From Nicotiana tabacum (lineage: Eukaryota; Streptophyta; Magnoliopsida; Solanales; Solanaceae), in the NCBI RefSeq assembly GCF_000715075.1, contig NC_134102.1, forward strand, positions 50,105,348 through 50,169,347: a DNA stretch of 64,000 nucleotides. Reading direction: 5' to 3'. Positions 12,276-23,800 of this stretch are shown here, piece after piece. The notes under the pieces were generated by a model, which was not told the origin of the DNA, did no database searches, and saw only the letters and a list, made by a program, of their open reading frames with translations. The first letter of the stretch is position 1, and every line of letters begins with the position of its first letter. The position numbers and the translations under genes were made by a program.

Positions 12276-15200
12276 AGTTCTGTCCTAGGGAGTCTACAAG
12301 CCGTGTCTAGTAGAGTCGAGTTTATGGGTGTGTTGTGCACCACACTTATAAGAAGGAGGCTACAGGGCATTTAGGATTGTCACTCTTTCTTCTTACTCTA
12401 GATCGTGTGGTAGAGCTCACTTATAAGAATCCAAATTCCTAACTCTATTTTATTTGTAATAAGACGATACCTGCATCCAAAAGACAGCTGGTAAGAGATT
12501 GAATGTGGCTGTGGAAGAGTTGAGTCAGAGGAACTCGATTTGCATCATGCTTATGATGAATAAATGTGAGGTCTTCAGCGAAACATGTGTACTAATATGT
12601 GTAAGCTTCTTGATAAGGAGCCTTAAGAAAATAATATCTATCCCCTCGTATGGTAAAAAGGAATAAGAGAATCGAAAGATAGACACAAGTTTCAGCAAAT
12701 AAAAGAAGCAAGGTGAAGAAGGGTACGAGGTACCCAGTTAATGAAGATTAACAGTATTTACATTTCAAGCAGAGAAATATAAGCAATCCGAGTTACTTTC
12801 AACAGTAATAGAGGTATGTACAATCAGCCACACCCATCTCAGTTATGCCCTATGGAAGCTAATAGGTGTAGTTTAAGAGAAGGACAGGATATCAAGATCT
12901 GGCTGGGGTTAGATTAACCCAAAATGGTGATTGGATTATTTGCGTTAGTTGACATTTCCGAAGGATATTGCAAATGTACCTATAGATCTCCTTGTGAGAC
13001 ACCCAGAGGGTGCACTCTAAAATAGTACAGCTATATATAAGTACTACAAAGATAGGCACTGGAAGCCTTGAAGGGATAAATATTACCTTAGTATGGCTTC
13101 CGTCCCTAGTAGAGAAAGAATGTTAGGCAATCCGAAGAGCTAGTGGATAGAGCAAGGGGAGCTAAAAGCAAGAGAATGTCTTGTTGAAGTTTTCATAATG
13201 AAGTGATAGACGGAGATGTTAGCAGGGAGATAAGAAGAGAGTTAAGAAAGCATTATGAGTAAGATATGATACATGGATGACAACAGTATATCAAAAATAT
13301 AACAGTATTACTGAGTCTATAGTCAAGTGAAGGAAAAGACGAGAGGTAAAGGAAGAATGCGATGAAAATGAGAAAGGGATGAGATTGCACTTATTCAAAG
13401 CCTACAGATATGCTACGATTCCAGAACATTATGCAAACACGACGTAAAGGAAAGGAAGTAAGAGACCTTGCCCGAGATGTTATTGACAGAAAAGGAGCTA
13501 GTGCGAGACGTAAGTTAAGACAAAGGAAATAACCCAAGAAAGATTACGCGGAATATTGTTATGAGAATGGGCCAACGAGTAGTTAGTAATTGATTCAGGA
13601 AGAGCCTAGTTATGGCTAAACATGAGGTCACAGACGAGTCAGCAGATCGTGCAAGATAAACATAGTAAAACCCAATATAGTGAATCCAGCCTCGCAGTAA
13701 TGTCATTGTAATACTTGAGAAATATTCAGATTGAAATTGGGGTAGTTAAAAGTACCGTATGAGTATTACGGGAATAAAAGAGAGTGCCACTGGGAAGACA
13801 GTCAAAATATTAGTTCAGAAGCAACCCTACAAGTACAAGGGCATGGAAATAAGTAACTATGGATAATTATAGGCGGGGAAGAACATCAAAAATTCCGTCA
13901 AGAATACGATGTGATAAGCTTGTAACTTTACAAGAGCCAGAAGGTCTCCCTATATACTACAACGAAAGACTAGCTGAGGAAATAAGGAAGAAGGCTTCAA
14001 CCTAAGCATAGTGACCAAAAGAGGAAATGGTCTTGTAACAACAGTCTCACAACAACATTGTATGCACTCCATAAGGAAGTGGCACCTAGCTTGGCTAATG
14101 AGTGGGAAATGAAACCAAAAGTAATATTCGAGACCATATGAATTGCACAAAATTCCAACATGCATGGGAACTAAGATAAGCTAAGTATACACGCAACAAG
14201 GGGCAAAAAGACTAGGAAAAGTAATTGCTTACATTTAAAGAAAGCTGAGATGGAACGAAAGGAATTATTCGATCAATGATCCAGAGTTAGTTACGTTATG
14301 AACGCACTCAAGATTTCGGAGTATCATCCATGCAGCATGTATGTTGACAATCATACAGCTATAGAAGACTCTAGTATAAGATAAAAGAAAGAATTAAGTC
14401 CAGGTCATAGACAAGGGATTGAATTATTAGATGATGGTATCACGGATATTCCATAGCGTCTATGAAAGGCTAAAGTAATAACTCATACCATGAGCCGCAG
14501 ATCGGAAGATAGCTTACGCCTACATAAAGGCTGATCAGAAGGAAGAGGAGACTAAAGAGTTACATCAACAAAGTAAATCAGGAGTCTGATTATTGGACCC
14601 AGAAAATTATAGAAATCGTGATTGAGGACATTGCAGGATCACTCTTCATATCAGACTTACAAGAGAGATAGTATAGTAGCCATATTCTATAACGGCTCTA
14701 TGATAAAGCCAGTCAGAAAAGTACCAGCCTCATAAGAAGTTAGTATGAAGCTCTCACTGGATTTTGTATGCACCAGAGGTGCAAGTATTATAATAGAGCT
14801 TCAAGTTGTGGATGTGAATTATACCTGTGTTAAAGCGAGGTTCATGAAAGAGATAGAAGACGTGATGCGAGATTTTAAGGTAAGTAAGGTAAAGGTGAAC
14901 AACGTACGAGATACTCAAATGCAGAAGGTTGTGAATAATCCATACTATAGATAGAAGCTTAGAAGCGCTAGGATTCAGTATCCAGGAATAATAGCGGCAT
15001 CGTCAATGGTATCTTTTCCAACCTATGGTTTCTAGGTATTGAGAGACCTAGTCGGGAGAGCAAAGAAGAGTTAGAGACGATGTGATATATCGCTTGGTGT
15101 TCCAGAATAACATAAGGAAATCTATGGGGCACGCAAGTTGAAGGAAGGTTGCAAGATATGTGTAGGTCGCAAGCTAAAGTATGGTAGAGTGACAAGGTTT

Positions 15201-16240
15201 TAGGAAGACAAGAGTAAGGATAAGAAAAGGAAAGTGAGAAAATGACGAAAATGGATAAGTCCTCGGGATTAAGCCCGTGAAAACAAGAGAGCTAATGGTT
15301 TCTCTAAGTTATAGAAAGCTCAGTATAGCCTGAATGAACTCAAAGAAGTCTACGACTAATGGCATTTAGAAGAGATGGAATGTCGCCCTGATAAGTACAA
15401 TGAGGGTGTAATGGTGATAGATAAAGGATGACGATTGGGCCTTCGATTGAGTAATGATTTAAAGAGGATTTCATGAATTGTGCGAAATTAAAATACCCAC
15501 GTAAGGTGAATCACATTGGGATGCTATAAAATACGATTATTGAAGTATAGTATCGCCCCTAAGTGGATCAGGAAAATCACTTCAAATATTCCTCGATGCA
15601 ACATAAGCCATAGTGGCAATGTATTACGTAAGAAGTTTCAAGTTATCAATGGAAGATGGTAGATCAACATTGAGGTGAATCGACAATGGATGGATAAAAG
15701 TTACAAAGTACGAGATGAGATTAGGCCATCAGTCTTAAGATGAACAGTAATGAAGAAGCGTTAAAAGACATAGCTTTATGCATATAGGATAAGCAACGAG
15801 AGTAACCTGAAGTTTGGTTGAAGACCTCAGTAACGATAAATCGAAGTAAGAGTTATGGTATAGTATGGCCTACTCAGATGTAGTAAAGCTAATGACGCTC
15901 AGAGGGACTGCTTGACATAATTTTGTATATGTTCACAAAGTGAGGCCTAGAGATTAGCTAAAAGCTGGAGGAAAGAGGAAAGAAGCGTCACATAGGCGCG
16001 CATAAAAAGTTAGAGTTATACAGGCCGCATGATAGAAGGTAGCAACATTTATGAGATTGAAAGGATTCCGACCATAAGTCATGGTGTGAGAAAGAGGCCT
16101 AAAGGAGGGAATGCCCTGGCATTTGAGATTCATTCACAGAACAGTTGCCTAGATGGCAAGAGGAGTACTACAGTATTCACAAGAGCTATGGGTTATAAGA
16201 ATGATAAGTGCATCAGTCAACATTCGAGGATGAATGTTCC

Positions 16241-16254
16241 AAAGGGGGGAATGA
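16241..16254 (+). other. Polypurine tract of element C
   Basis: AAAGGGGGGAATGA immediately before the second LTR. Confidence 0.85.
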
Positions 16255-18324
16255 TGTTACACCCCATATTGTCGTACGTGAAAGTACGCCATAAATAAAT
16301 TAATGAAAGCTCGGAAATGAGATATTACATCCCTCATTTTTGTACGTTAAAATTTTGTCGTAAGTTAATCGACGTAAGTTCGGGAATGAGATTACTTTGG
16401 GATTATAAGTATTGTGCTACTTCAAACAAGTGATGAGTAAATTCGTGAAGGTGAGAGGGTAAGCAAATCGAAGGAAATGAATTTCGTCAAAGTTTGACAT
16501 TTTGGTATAAAAATAGTTCAATTTATAATACCCAGTATTTATGGACTAGTGCCATACAAGGTACCACATGAGCATAATAGTAAGGTGTACAAAGTATGTT
16601 AAAAGTGAGTAGTATTTTAAGTAATTTAAGATAATTTCTAATTATGTGGATAATTGGGTAATTATTGGTTAATGAGGGATTAACAAATTACTTAAGGAAC
16701 TAAGTGAATAATTATTGGATAAATATTAACCCTTAACGTAGCAGCCATATAAGAGCAACTAAGTGACTCTTAAAATCACAAAAAAAGATGGGAAAATGTG
16801 GATGAAGTTGCCGAGAAACCTTGGAACAAATACAAAGGCAATTGTTGTCTTCCTAGTGGTCACGGCAAAGAGGGCACATGATTACATAATTGTAAATCCC
16901 TTCTCTAAATATTTCTTTACGTAAGGCAAGCCTCCCTATAAGATAACCAAACAAAATACTTTACCTTGTATGGAGCTTTGCACTTTCAAATATTCCTTCA
17001 TGGTTATTTGGAGCTTTACTTGTGGAGCCAAAAGTTTTGTAGTACAACAATACTGATGAAGCATCAACAAAAGGCATCTCTACTTTAAGAATATTTCAAA
17101 TGCCAAAATATGCATCTTCAAGAATTCAACGTGAGATTTCATAGCATCTTATTTCATAGCATCTTCAACAGTTCAAAACATTAGATTTTGCAATTATAAG
17201 GGAGTACGGTGCAATCTTTCTCAAGAATATCATACGTATTTTTCCCTACTCTGATCTTGTCGTCACATGTTTTGTTGAAATTAACGTGTGTTAGAGGAAT
17301 TGTCAATCGACTCAGGTATGTTAAGGCTATCCCTTCTGTCTTTTTGGCATGATCCATACGATACAAACGAAACGAGTAAACGCACAATTTTCATAAATGA
17401 CTCTATTAATAGAAGTATTAGGGGTGTCTATGTTATTGATTCCCCATGTGAATTATTATTATATCTTTTGTTTATCCGAAAGGCATATTAATTTTTATGA
17501 CATTCCGAGAAATCTTATTAACGTATTTCTTATGCATTTATACATGTACATTGACCCATGACCAGATGGCATTATATACGCGTATATTATATGTATATGA
17601 GTTATGGGAAAAAGTTATGGCGTTATATACGCACCACCACCTGATCAGCTGGTATACGTTAATGATTTGCCCTCAGTGGCCGAGATGATATGATGGGATG
17701 CCCTCAGAGGCTTGATGATTTTATGAACGCATATACCCATGCATGGTATGATATTTATACGCATATGCATGACATTATTATATTAAAGGATTCACAGAGC
17801 TATTCAGATATACATGTTGAGTCTTTTACTCCATGTTTCTCTCATGACAATTGTTTACTGATTTTCATTCCTTACATACTCGGTACATCATTTGTACTGA
17901 CGTCCCTTTTGCCTGGGGACATTGCGTTTCATGCCTGCAGGTCTCGATAGACATGTTGAGAGTCCTCCAAGTAGGCTATCAGCTCAGCGGAAGATGTTGG
18001 TGCTCTCCATTTTCTCTTGAGTTGCTTATTTGGTTAGAATGACTTAGACATGTATTAATTAGTATGTCGGGGCTTGTAGACATATGTCATGTATATGAAA
18101 AGTTGTATGGCCTTGTCAGCTTATGTTCAGTGTACAAGTGATTATTTTGTCCTTATAGGCCCGTATGTCATATGTATAAGTCAGTATATCAGGTTGGGTC
18201 ATTCTATGTCAAGTGTTCTGGCCCATTTACCCTTGTTGATGTAATGAGCAAGATACGTTACGTTGCTACTCGATTGAGTAAGGTACCGGGTGCCTATCGC
18301 GGCCCATCGGTTTGGGTCGTGATA
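16255..18324 (+). mobile_element. 3' LTR of element C
   Basis: 2,070 bp, TGTTACACCCC...GGGTCGTGATA. The terminal CA has become TA. It matches 10105-12259 closely, apart from short deletions. Confidence 0.92.
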
Positions 18325-18544
18325 GCTTTCTTGAAAACTTCATTCGATTTGGTGTTCAATTCGTAGTTTTAGGTGTTATATTGGCGATTTGATCGCACGA
18401 GCAAGTTTGTATGAAGTTTTAGGACTTGTGTGCATGTTTGGTTTGAAGCCCCGAGGGCTCGGGTGAGTTTCGGATAGGCTACAGGATGTTTGGACTTAGA
18501 AAATCTGGTATTTTTGCTGCAGCAGCTGTTCTGGTGTGTTCTTC

Positions 18545-18880
18545 TTTGCGTTTGCGAAGATACTCTCGCGAACGCGAAGGGTAAGTTGGTCAGGGTGAGT
18601 TTTTCCTCTTCGCGAACGCGAAGGCCTGGTCGTGAACGCGGAGTGATGGGGTCTTTACCCTTCGCGAACGCGACCGGCTCATCGCGAACGCGTAGCATTT
18701 GGGACATGGGAGAGGGGTTAGACTTTCCTTCTACGCGAACGCGTGCACGGGATCGCGAACGCGAAGGCCAAGGGGCATATCCTTCATGAACACAATGAGG
18801 GTTTCGCGATCGCATAAGCCTAGCAGGGAAGCTCTTCGCGAACACGATAGTGTCCTCGCGAACGCGATGAACACTGTCGC
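18545..18880. repeat. CpG-rich block of TTCGCGAACGCGAAG motifs (5' LTR B)
   Basis: A dense run of TCGCGAACGCGAAG-like units in alternating orientation. It creates an open antisense frame (18902 down to 18369) rich in Arg and Ser, which I regard as an artefact of the repeat. Confidence 0.85.
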
Positions 18881-19770
18881 CCAGTTCATAAAACAGTCCC
18901 AAAATGGGACTTAACCAATTCTTTCACATTTTCAAAAGCTAGACGGCCTAGAGGCGATTTTCAAAAGATATTTTCTTCCCCAAAGTGTTAGTATATGATT
19001 CTAAACCACATTCTTTCAATTACCCATTATATTTTATGAATTTTCAACCTAAAATCTATGGTTTTCATGGTGGAGTTGGGGATTTTTGGGTAGAAACTAG
19101 GGCTTTCGAAATTTGGGGATTTAGACCTCAAATTGAGGTTGGATTCCAAAACCAATTATATATCCGGGCTCGGGTGTAAGTGGGTAAATAGATTTTGGTC
19201 CGAACCTCAGGTTTTGACCAAGCGGGCCCGGGTCGGGTTTTGACTTTTTGGGGGAAAGTTTGGGAAATCTAAATTTATGCAATGTAATTGATTCCTTTAG
19301 CAATATTTGATACTATTGAGTCATTTTTAAATAGATACGAGTGGTTTGGAGGTGGATTCTAGAGGAAAGGTTGTGATTGAGTATTGAGTGGCCTTCGGAG
19401 CGAGGTAAGTGTCATGGTTAACCTTGGCTTGAGGGATTAGGTATTATTCGCTTATTTGCTACATGTTTGTATAATGAGTACCATGTATAGGTAAGGTGAC
19501 GAGTACCTATGCGTTGTTGTCGAGTCATAACATGCGAGTGAGTCTTATTATTGTAATCGTGGTATTCCTTGATCATATTGTTCATGATTAGACTAGCTAT
19601 TTGTTACGTTGAACAATTCTTGTAATGTTTTACAAAAATTGGTATTGATTGGGTATTGACTCAAAGTTAAGGTTAGTAACGTGGAATTGAATGTTGAAGT
19701 AAGACTTGTTCTTGATATTTCTATCTCCATGTTGTTGTTGTTCTTTGTCTTGATGAGGGAGAGTGTTAAA

Positions 19771-19998
19771 GCACGAAGGGTGATGTCGTGCAACATTTTG
19801 TGAGTGAGTGTTAATGCACGAAGGGTGATGCCGTTCCATGTTATGAGAGAAAGTCAATGCGCTAAGGGTGATGCCGTGCCGTTTCTATTGTTTCTTATGG
19901 TGAGGTTGAGGGTAAAAGCACGAAGGGTGATGCCGTGTCATTTCTATTATTTCTTATGGTGAGGTTGAGAGTAAATGCACGAAGGGTGATGTTGTGCA
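19771..19998 (+). repeat. Minisatellite with GCACGAAGGGTGATGCCGTGC core (5' LTR B)
   Basis: Five units at 19771, 19816, 19859, 19918 and 19977 (spacing 43-59 bp), each with an inverted core (GCACG...CGTGC). The 3' LTR has the same array at 27819-28048. Confidence 0.88.
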
Positions 19999-20196
19999 CT
20001 TTCCTTTACTGTGTTTACTTGTTTCTTTCTGTTTAAGATATATCAAATGATCATGTTCTCATTCTTGTTGTGATTCCTTGCCATGTAATCCCCTCATCAT
20101 GTCCCCTTCCCAATATTTCTTGCCTTGCTTCTTTAGTTGTTGTTATTGTTGTATATTTTGATATATATTATACATGTTTATTTGTAGGTGTCTTAT

Positions 20197-20228
20197 CCTA
20201 GCCTCGTCACTACTTCGCCGAGGTTAGG
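20197..20228 (+). other. Conserved LTR hairpin 1 (5' LTR B)
   Basis: Arms CCTAGCCTCG (20197-20206) and CGAGGTTAGG (20219-20228), loop 12 nt; one G-T/U wobble position keeps the stem paired in RNA. Confidence 0.75.
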
Positions 20229-20347
20229 CTTGACACTTACTAGTATATGGGGTCGGTTGTACTGATACTGCACTCTGCACTTTCTATGCAGATTTTGGTA
20301 TCAGCTCGGGTTGATCGATATTTTAGCTGTTGGACCTGCTATCTGGA

Positions 20348-20388
20348 GACTCAATGTAGATCTGTAGGCATTCACAGACCTTGAAGTC
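20348..20388 (+). other. Conserved LTR hairpin 2 (5' LTR B)
   Basis: Arms GACTCAATGT and ACCTTGAAGTC with inner ATCTGT/ACAGA pairing. Slightly decayed compared with the 3' LTR copy at 28392-28432. Confidence 0.6.
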
Positions 20389-20621
20389 CCCGTTTATCTT
20401 TTCTGTTTTACTGTTTCTTTCATTCAAACAGTTGTATTCCTTCAGAATCCTTACTTGTAGCTAAATCTTAGTAGTTCGTGAATTGTAACTCCAGATCCAG
20501 ATGGTAGTATTTACTGTAGTTTTATATTGGCTTAAAGATCCTCTAACGTTAGCTTTCCTAGCAGGTGAAATGTTAGGTGCCATCACTGTCCCGACGGTGG
20601 AAATTCCGGGTCATGACAAGT

Positions 20622-20633
20622 TGGTATCAGAGC
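20622..20633 (+). other. Primer-binding site of element B (initiator tRNA-Met)
   Basis: TGGTATCAGAGC, three bases after the LTR end at 20618. Confidence 0.93.
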
Positions 20634-20820
20634 ACTAGGTTGCCTAGGCCTCATGATTCATGAGCGAGCTTAGTAGATTCTGGAGGATCGGTACAGAGAC
20701 GTCTGTGCTTATCTTCCAGAGGCTATGAAGTTTAGGATCAAATTTCACTTCTATTCTTCTCTGTCATGCGATTTTGTTTCCTCAATACTGATTGAACTCT
20801 TTTACTCTTATTCTCTCGCA

Positions 20821-23800
20821 GATGGTGAAGACACGTACCGCTTCCTCAGCTGAGCAGTAGCCAGAGCCCCCAATGGCAGCTCCTACGAGGGGCAGAGGTC
20901 GAGGCCAAGGCAAGGGCAGGGCTCAGCCCAGAGCCCGAGCAGTGGCACCAGCGGTGGACCCTCAGGTAGAGTTTGATGAGGAGGTTCCAGCCCAGGTTGT
21001 ACTTGTCGGACAAGCTCAGGTTCCGGAGGGGCTCATTGCCACCCCAGTGCTTCAGGACTCTTTGGTCCATTTACTGGGCCTTATGGAGAGTGTGGACCAG
21101 ACTGGCGCATTTCCCATGGCACCAGTCGTATCTCAGGCTGGAGGAGGAGCCCAAACTCCTGCTACTCACACTCCGGAGCAGATGGCTCCCCAGTATCAGA
21201 CTCCAGCCGCTCATCCAGTCGGAGTAGTTCAGCCGGTTGTTGCGGCGCAGACTGGTGATGGGTCAGTTATGTCTTTTGAGGCTTTATGGAGATTGGACAG
21301 GTTTACCAAGATCTTCCCAGTTCACTTCAGTGGTGCTCCTTCAGAGGATCCCCGTGAGTATCTTAACAGCTGTCACGAGGTTCTACGGAACATGGGTATA
21401 GTGGAGAAAAACAGGGTCAATTTTTCTGCATTTTAGATGAATGGTTCCGCCAAGAAATGGTGGAGAGATTATCTGTCGACCAGACCAGCCGGGTCGCCTG
21501 CTCTTACTTGGGAACAGTTTTCTCAGCTCTTCCTAGAGAAGTCCCTCCCTATCACACTGAGAGAGGAGCACCATCGTCAGTTCGAGCGTCTCCAGTAGGG
21601 CAGTATGACTGTTACTCAGTATGAGACCCGTTTTGTCGATTTGGCCCGTCATGCTCTTATTTTACTTCCTACCGAGAGAGATAGGGTGAGGAGGTTTATT
21701 GATGGACTTGCTCAGCCTATCAGATTGCAGATGGCTAAGGAGACTGGGAGTGAGATTTCTTTTCAGGTGGCTGCCAATGTTGCCAGGCGAGTCGAGATAG
21801 TTTTAACTCAGGGGAGTGGTCAAGGGTCTGACAAGAGGCCTCGTCACTCCGATGGATTCAGTGGAGCCTTATCTGGAGGCCGGAGTACTTATGGCAGAGG
21901 CCATCCTCCCAGGCCGTTTCATTCAGCACTCCAGGCATCCCACGGTGCCTCGGGTGGTGGTGGCCCTCAGATGCATTATCCCGACCAGCTAGCCTACAGT
22001 GCACCACCAGCCCCTATTAGTGCACCTCCGCTCCAGAGTTTTCAGGATGGTTACTCAGGTCAACAGGGTCAGTTTCACGGCTAGCAGTCACAGCAGCAGT
22101 GGTCTTGTTATACTTGTGGTGATCCGAGGCACATTGCTAGATTTTGCCCTCAGACATCGGGCAGCTCACAGAATTAAGGTTCTCGTGCCATGGTTCCGGC
22201 ACCAGTCGCTGCACCACCTTCTCAGCCAGCCAGAGGCAGGGGTCATACAGCTAGAGGTAGGGGCCAGACTGTTAGAGGTGGAGGTCAGGCCGTTAGAGGT
22301 GGAGACTAGCCAGCTAGAGGCCATCCCAAGGACGTAGTTCAGGGTGGTGGGGCCCAGCCCCGGTGTTATGCTTTTCCTTCCATGCCTGAGGCTGAGTCAT
22401 CTGATACCGTTATTATAGGTACTATTTCAGTTTGCAGTAGGGATGCTTCAGTTCTATTTGATCCGGGATCTACTTACTCCTATGTGTCATCCTATTTTGC
22501 TTCCTATTTAGTCGTGCCTCGTGATTCTTTGAGTGCTCCTGTGTATGTGTCCACACCAGTGGGAGACGATATTGTTGTAGATCATGTTTATCGTTTGTAT
22601 GCGGTCACCATTGGGAGCCTTGAGACTCATGTAGATCTTCTACTTCTCAATATGGTTGATTTTGATGTCATTCTGGGAATGGATTGGCTGCCACCTTATC
22701 ATGCTATATTAGATTATCACGCCAAGACGGTGACTTTGGCCTTGCCGGGGTTTCCTCGATTAGACTAGAGAGGGACTCCTGGCCATTCTACCAGCAGGGT
22801 TATCTCTTATGTTAAGGCTCGGCATATGCTCGAAAAGGGGTGTCTAGCTTATTTAGCTTATGTCCGTGATTCTAGTGCGGATGTTTCTTCCATGGATTCA
22901 GTGCCAGTTTTTCATACGTTTCCAGTGGTGTTTCCTGCAGACCTGCCGGGGATGCATCCTGATAGGGATATTGATTTTCGCATTGATTTGGCTCCGGGCA
23001 CTCAGCCCATTTCCATTTCGCCATACCGCATGGCCCCACCAGAGTTGAAAGAATTAAAGGAACAGTTGCAAGATCTGCTTGATAAGTGTTTCATTCGACT
23101 TAGTGTCTCGCACTGGGGGTGCACCTGTGTTGTTTGTGAAGAAGAAAGATGGATCGATGAGGATGTGTATAGATTATCGATAGTTGAACAAAGTCACCAT
23201 CAAGAACAGGTATCCATTGCCGAGGATTGATGATTTATTTGATCAGCATCAGGGTGCCAAGGTATTTTCGAAGATTGATTTGAGATCTGGCTATCATCAG
23301 TAGAGGATTAGGGCATCCGATGTCCCTAAGACAGCTTTTCGGACTCGGTATGGGCATTATGAGTTTTTAGTGATGTCATTTGGGCTGACAAATGCCCCAG
23401 CAACATTCATGGATTTGATGAACCGGGTGTTCAAGCCCTACTTGGATTCCTTTGTGATTGTGTTTATTGATGATATCCTGATCTACTCCCACAACCGGGA
23501 GGAGCATGAGCAGTACCTTCGGATCGTTCTTCAGACTCTGAGAGACAGCCAGTTATATGCTATGTTCTCAAAATGCGAGTTTTGGTTGAGTTCAGTTGCT
23601 TTCTTGGGTCACGTTGTATCAGCAGAGGGAATTTAGGTGGATCCTAAGAAGATTGAGGCAGTTCAGAACTGGCCTAGACCCACATCACCTACAGAGATCC
23701 GTAGTTTCTTGGGATTGGCGGGTTATTACCGCCGGTTTATGGAGGTGTTTTCATATATAGCACCCCATTGACCAGGTTGACCCAGATGGGTGCCCCATTC

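Larger units (their letters stand above)
12260..16254 (+). mobile_element. Non-coding interior of element C
   Basis: About 4 kb, visibly purine-rich on the plus strand (many AAGA, GAAG, GAGA runs), with stops in all frames and no frame longer than about 90 codons. I recognise no retroviral domain. The last 50 bp resemble the pol-end/polypurine boundary of elements A and B. Function, if any, would be as a template or packaging sequence rather than as a gene. Confidence 0.8.
10105..18324 (+). mobile_element. LARD-like non-coding LTR element C, nested in LTR of B
   Basis: A complete 8,220-bp element with two LTRs (10105-12259, 16255-18324), a primer-binding site (12264-12275), a 3,995-bp interior and a polypurine tract (16241-16254). 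Target duplication GCTTT is perfect (10100-10104 and 18325-18329), and removing the element restores the LTR of B as seen at 26357-26400. The interior has no frame longer than about 90 codons and no recognisable gag or pol, so it fits a large retrotransposon derivative mobilised by a partner element. The LTR end GGGTCGTGACA and the motif CATTCGAGGATGAATGTTCC before the polypurine tract suggest a gypsy partner. Confidence 0.92.
18330..20618 (+). mobile_element. 5' LTR of element B, second segment
   Basis: Continues the LTR interrupted at 10104 and aligns with 26374-28727, ending GGGTCATGACA. It lacks about 66 bp present in the 3' LTR near 28565-28640. It holds the CpG block, minisatellite and both hairpins. 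Confidence 0.92.

Noticed and set aside
12260..16254. Hidden gag-pol in element C
   Set aside because: I looked for RT (FIDD/YxDD), integrase (HHCC, QSER) and knuckle motifs in the frames and found none; all frames are short.
18369..18902. 177-codon minus-strand ORF rich in Arg/Ser
   Set aside because: It lies wholly in the CpG-rich repeat block of LTR B; the Arg-rich pattern comes from translating GCGAACGCGAAG repeats, and the 3' LTR copy does not keep the full frame.
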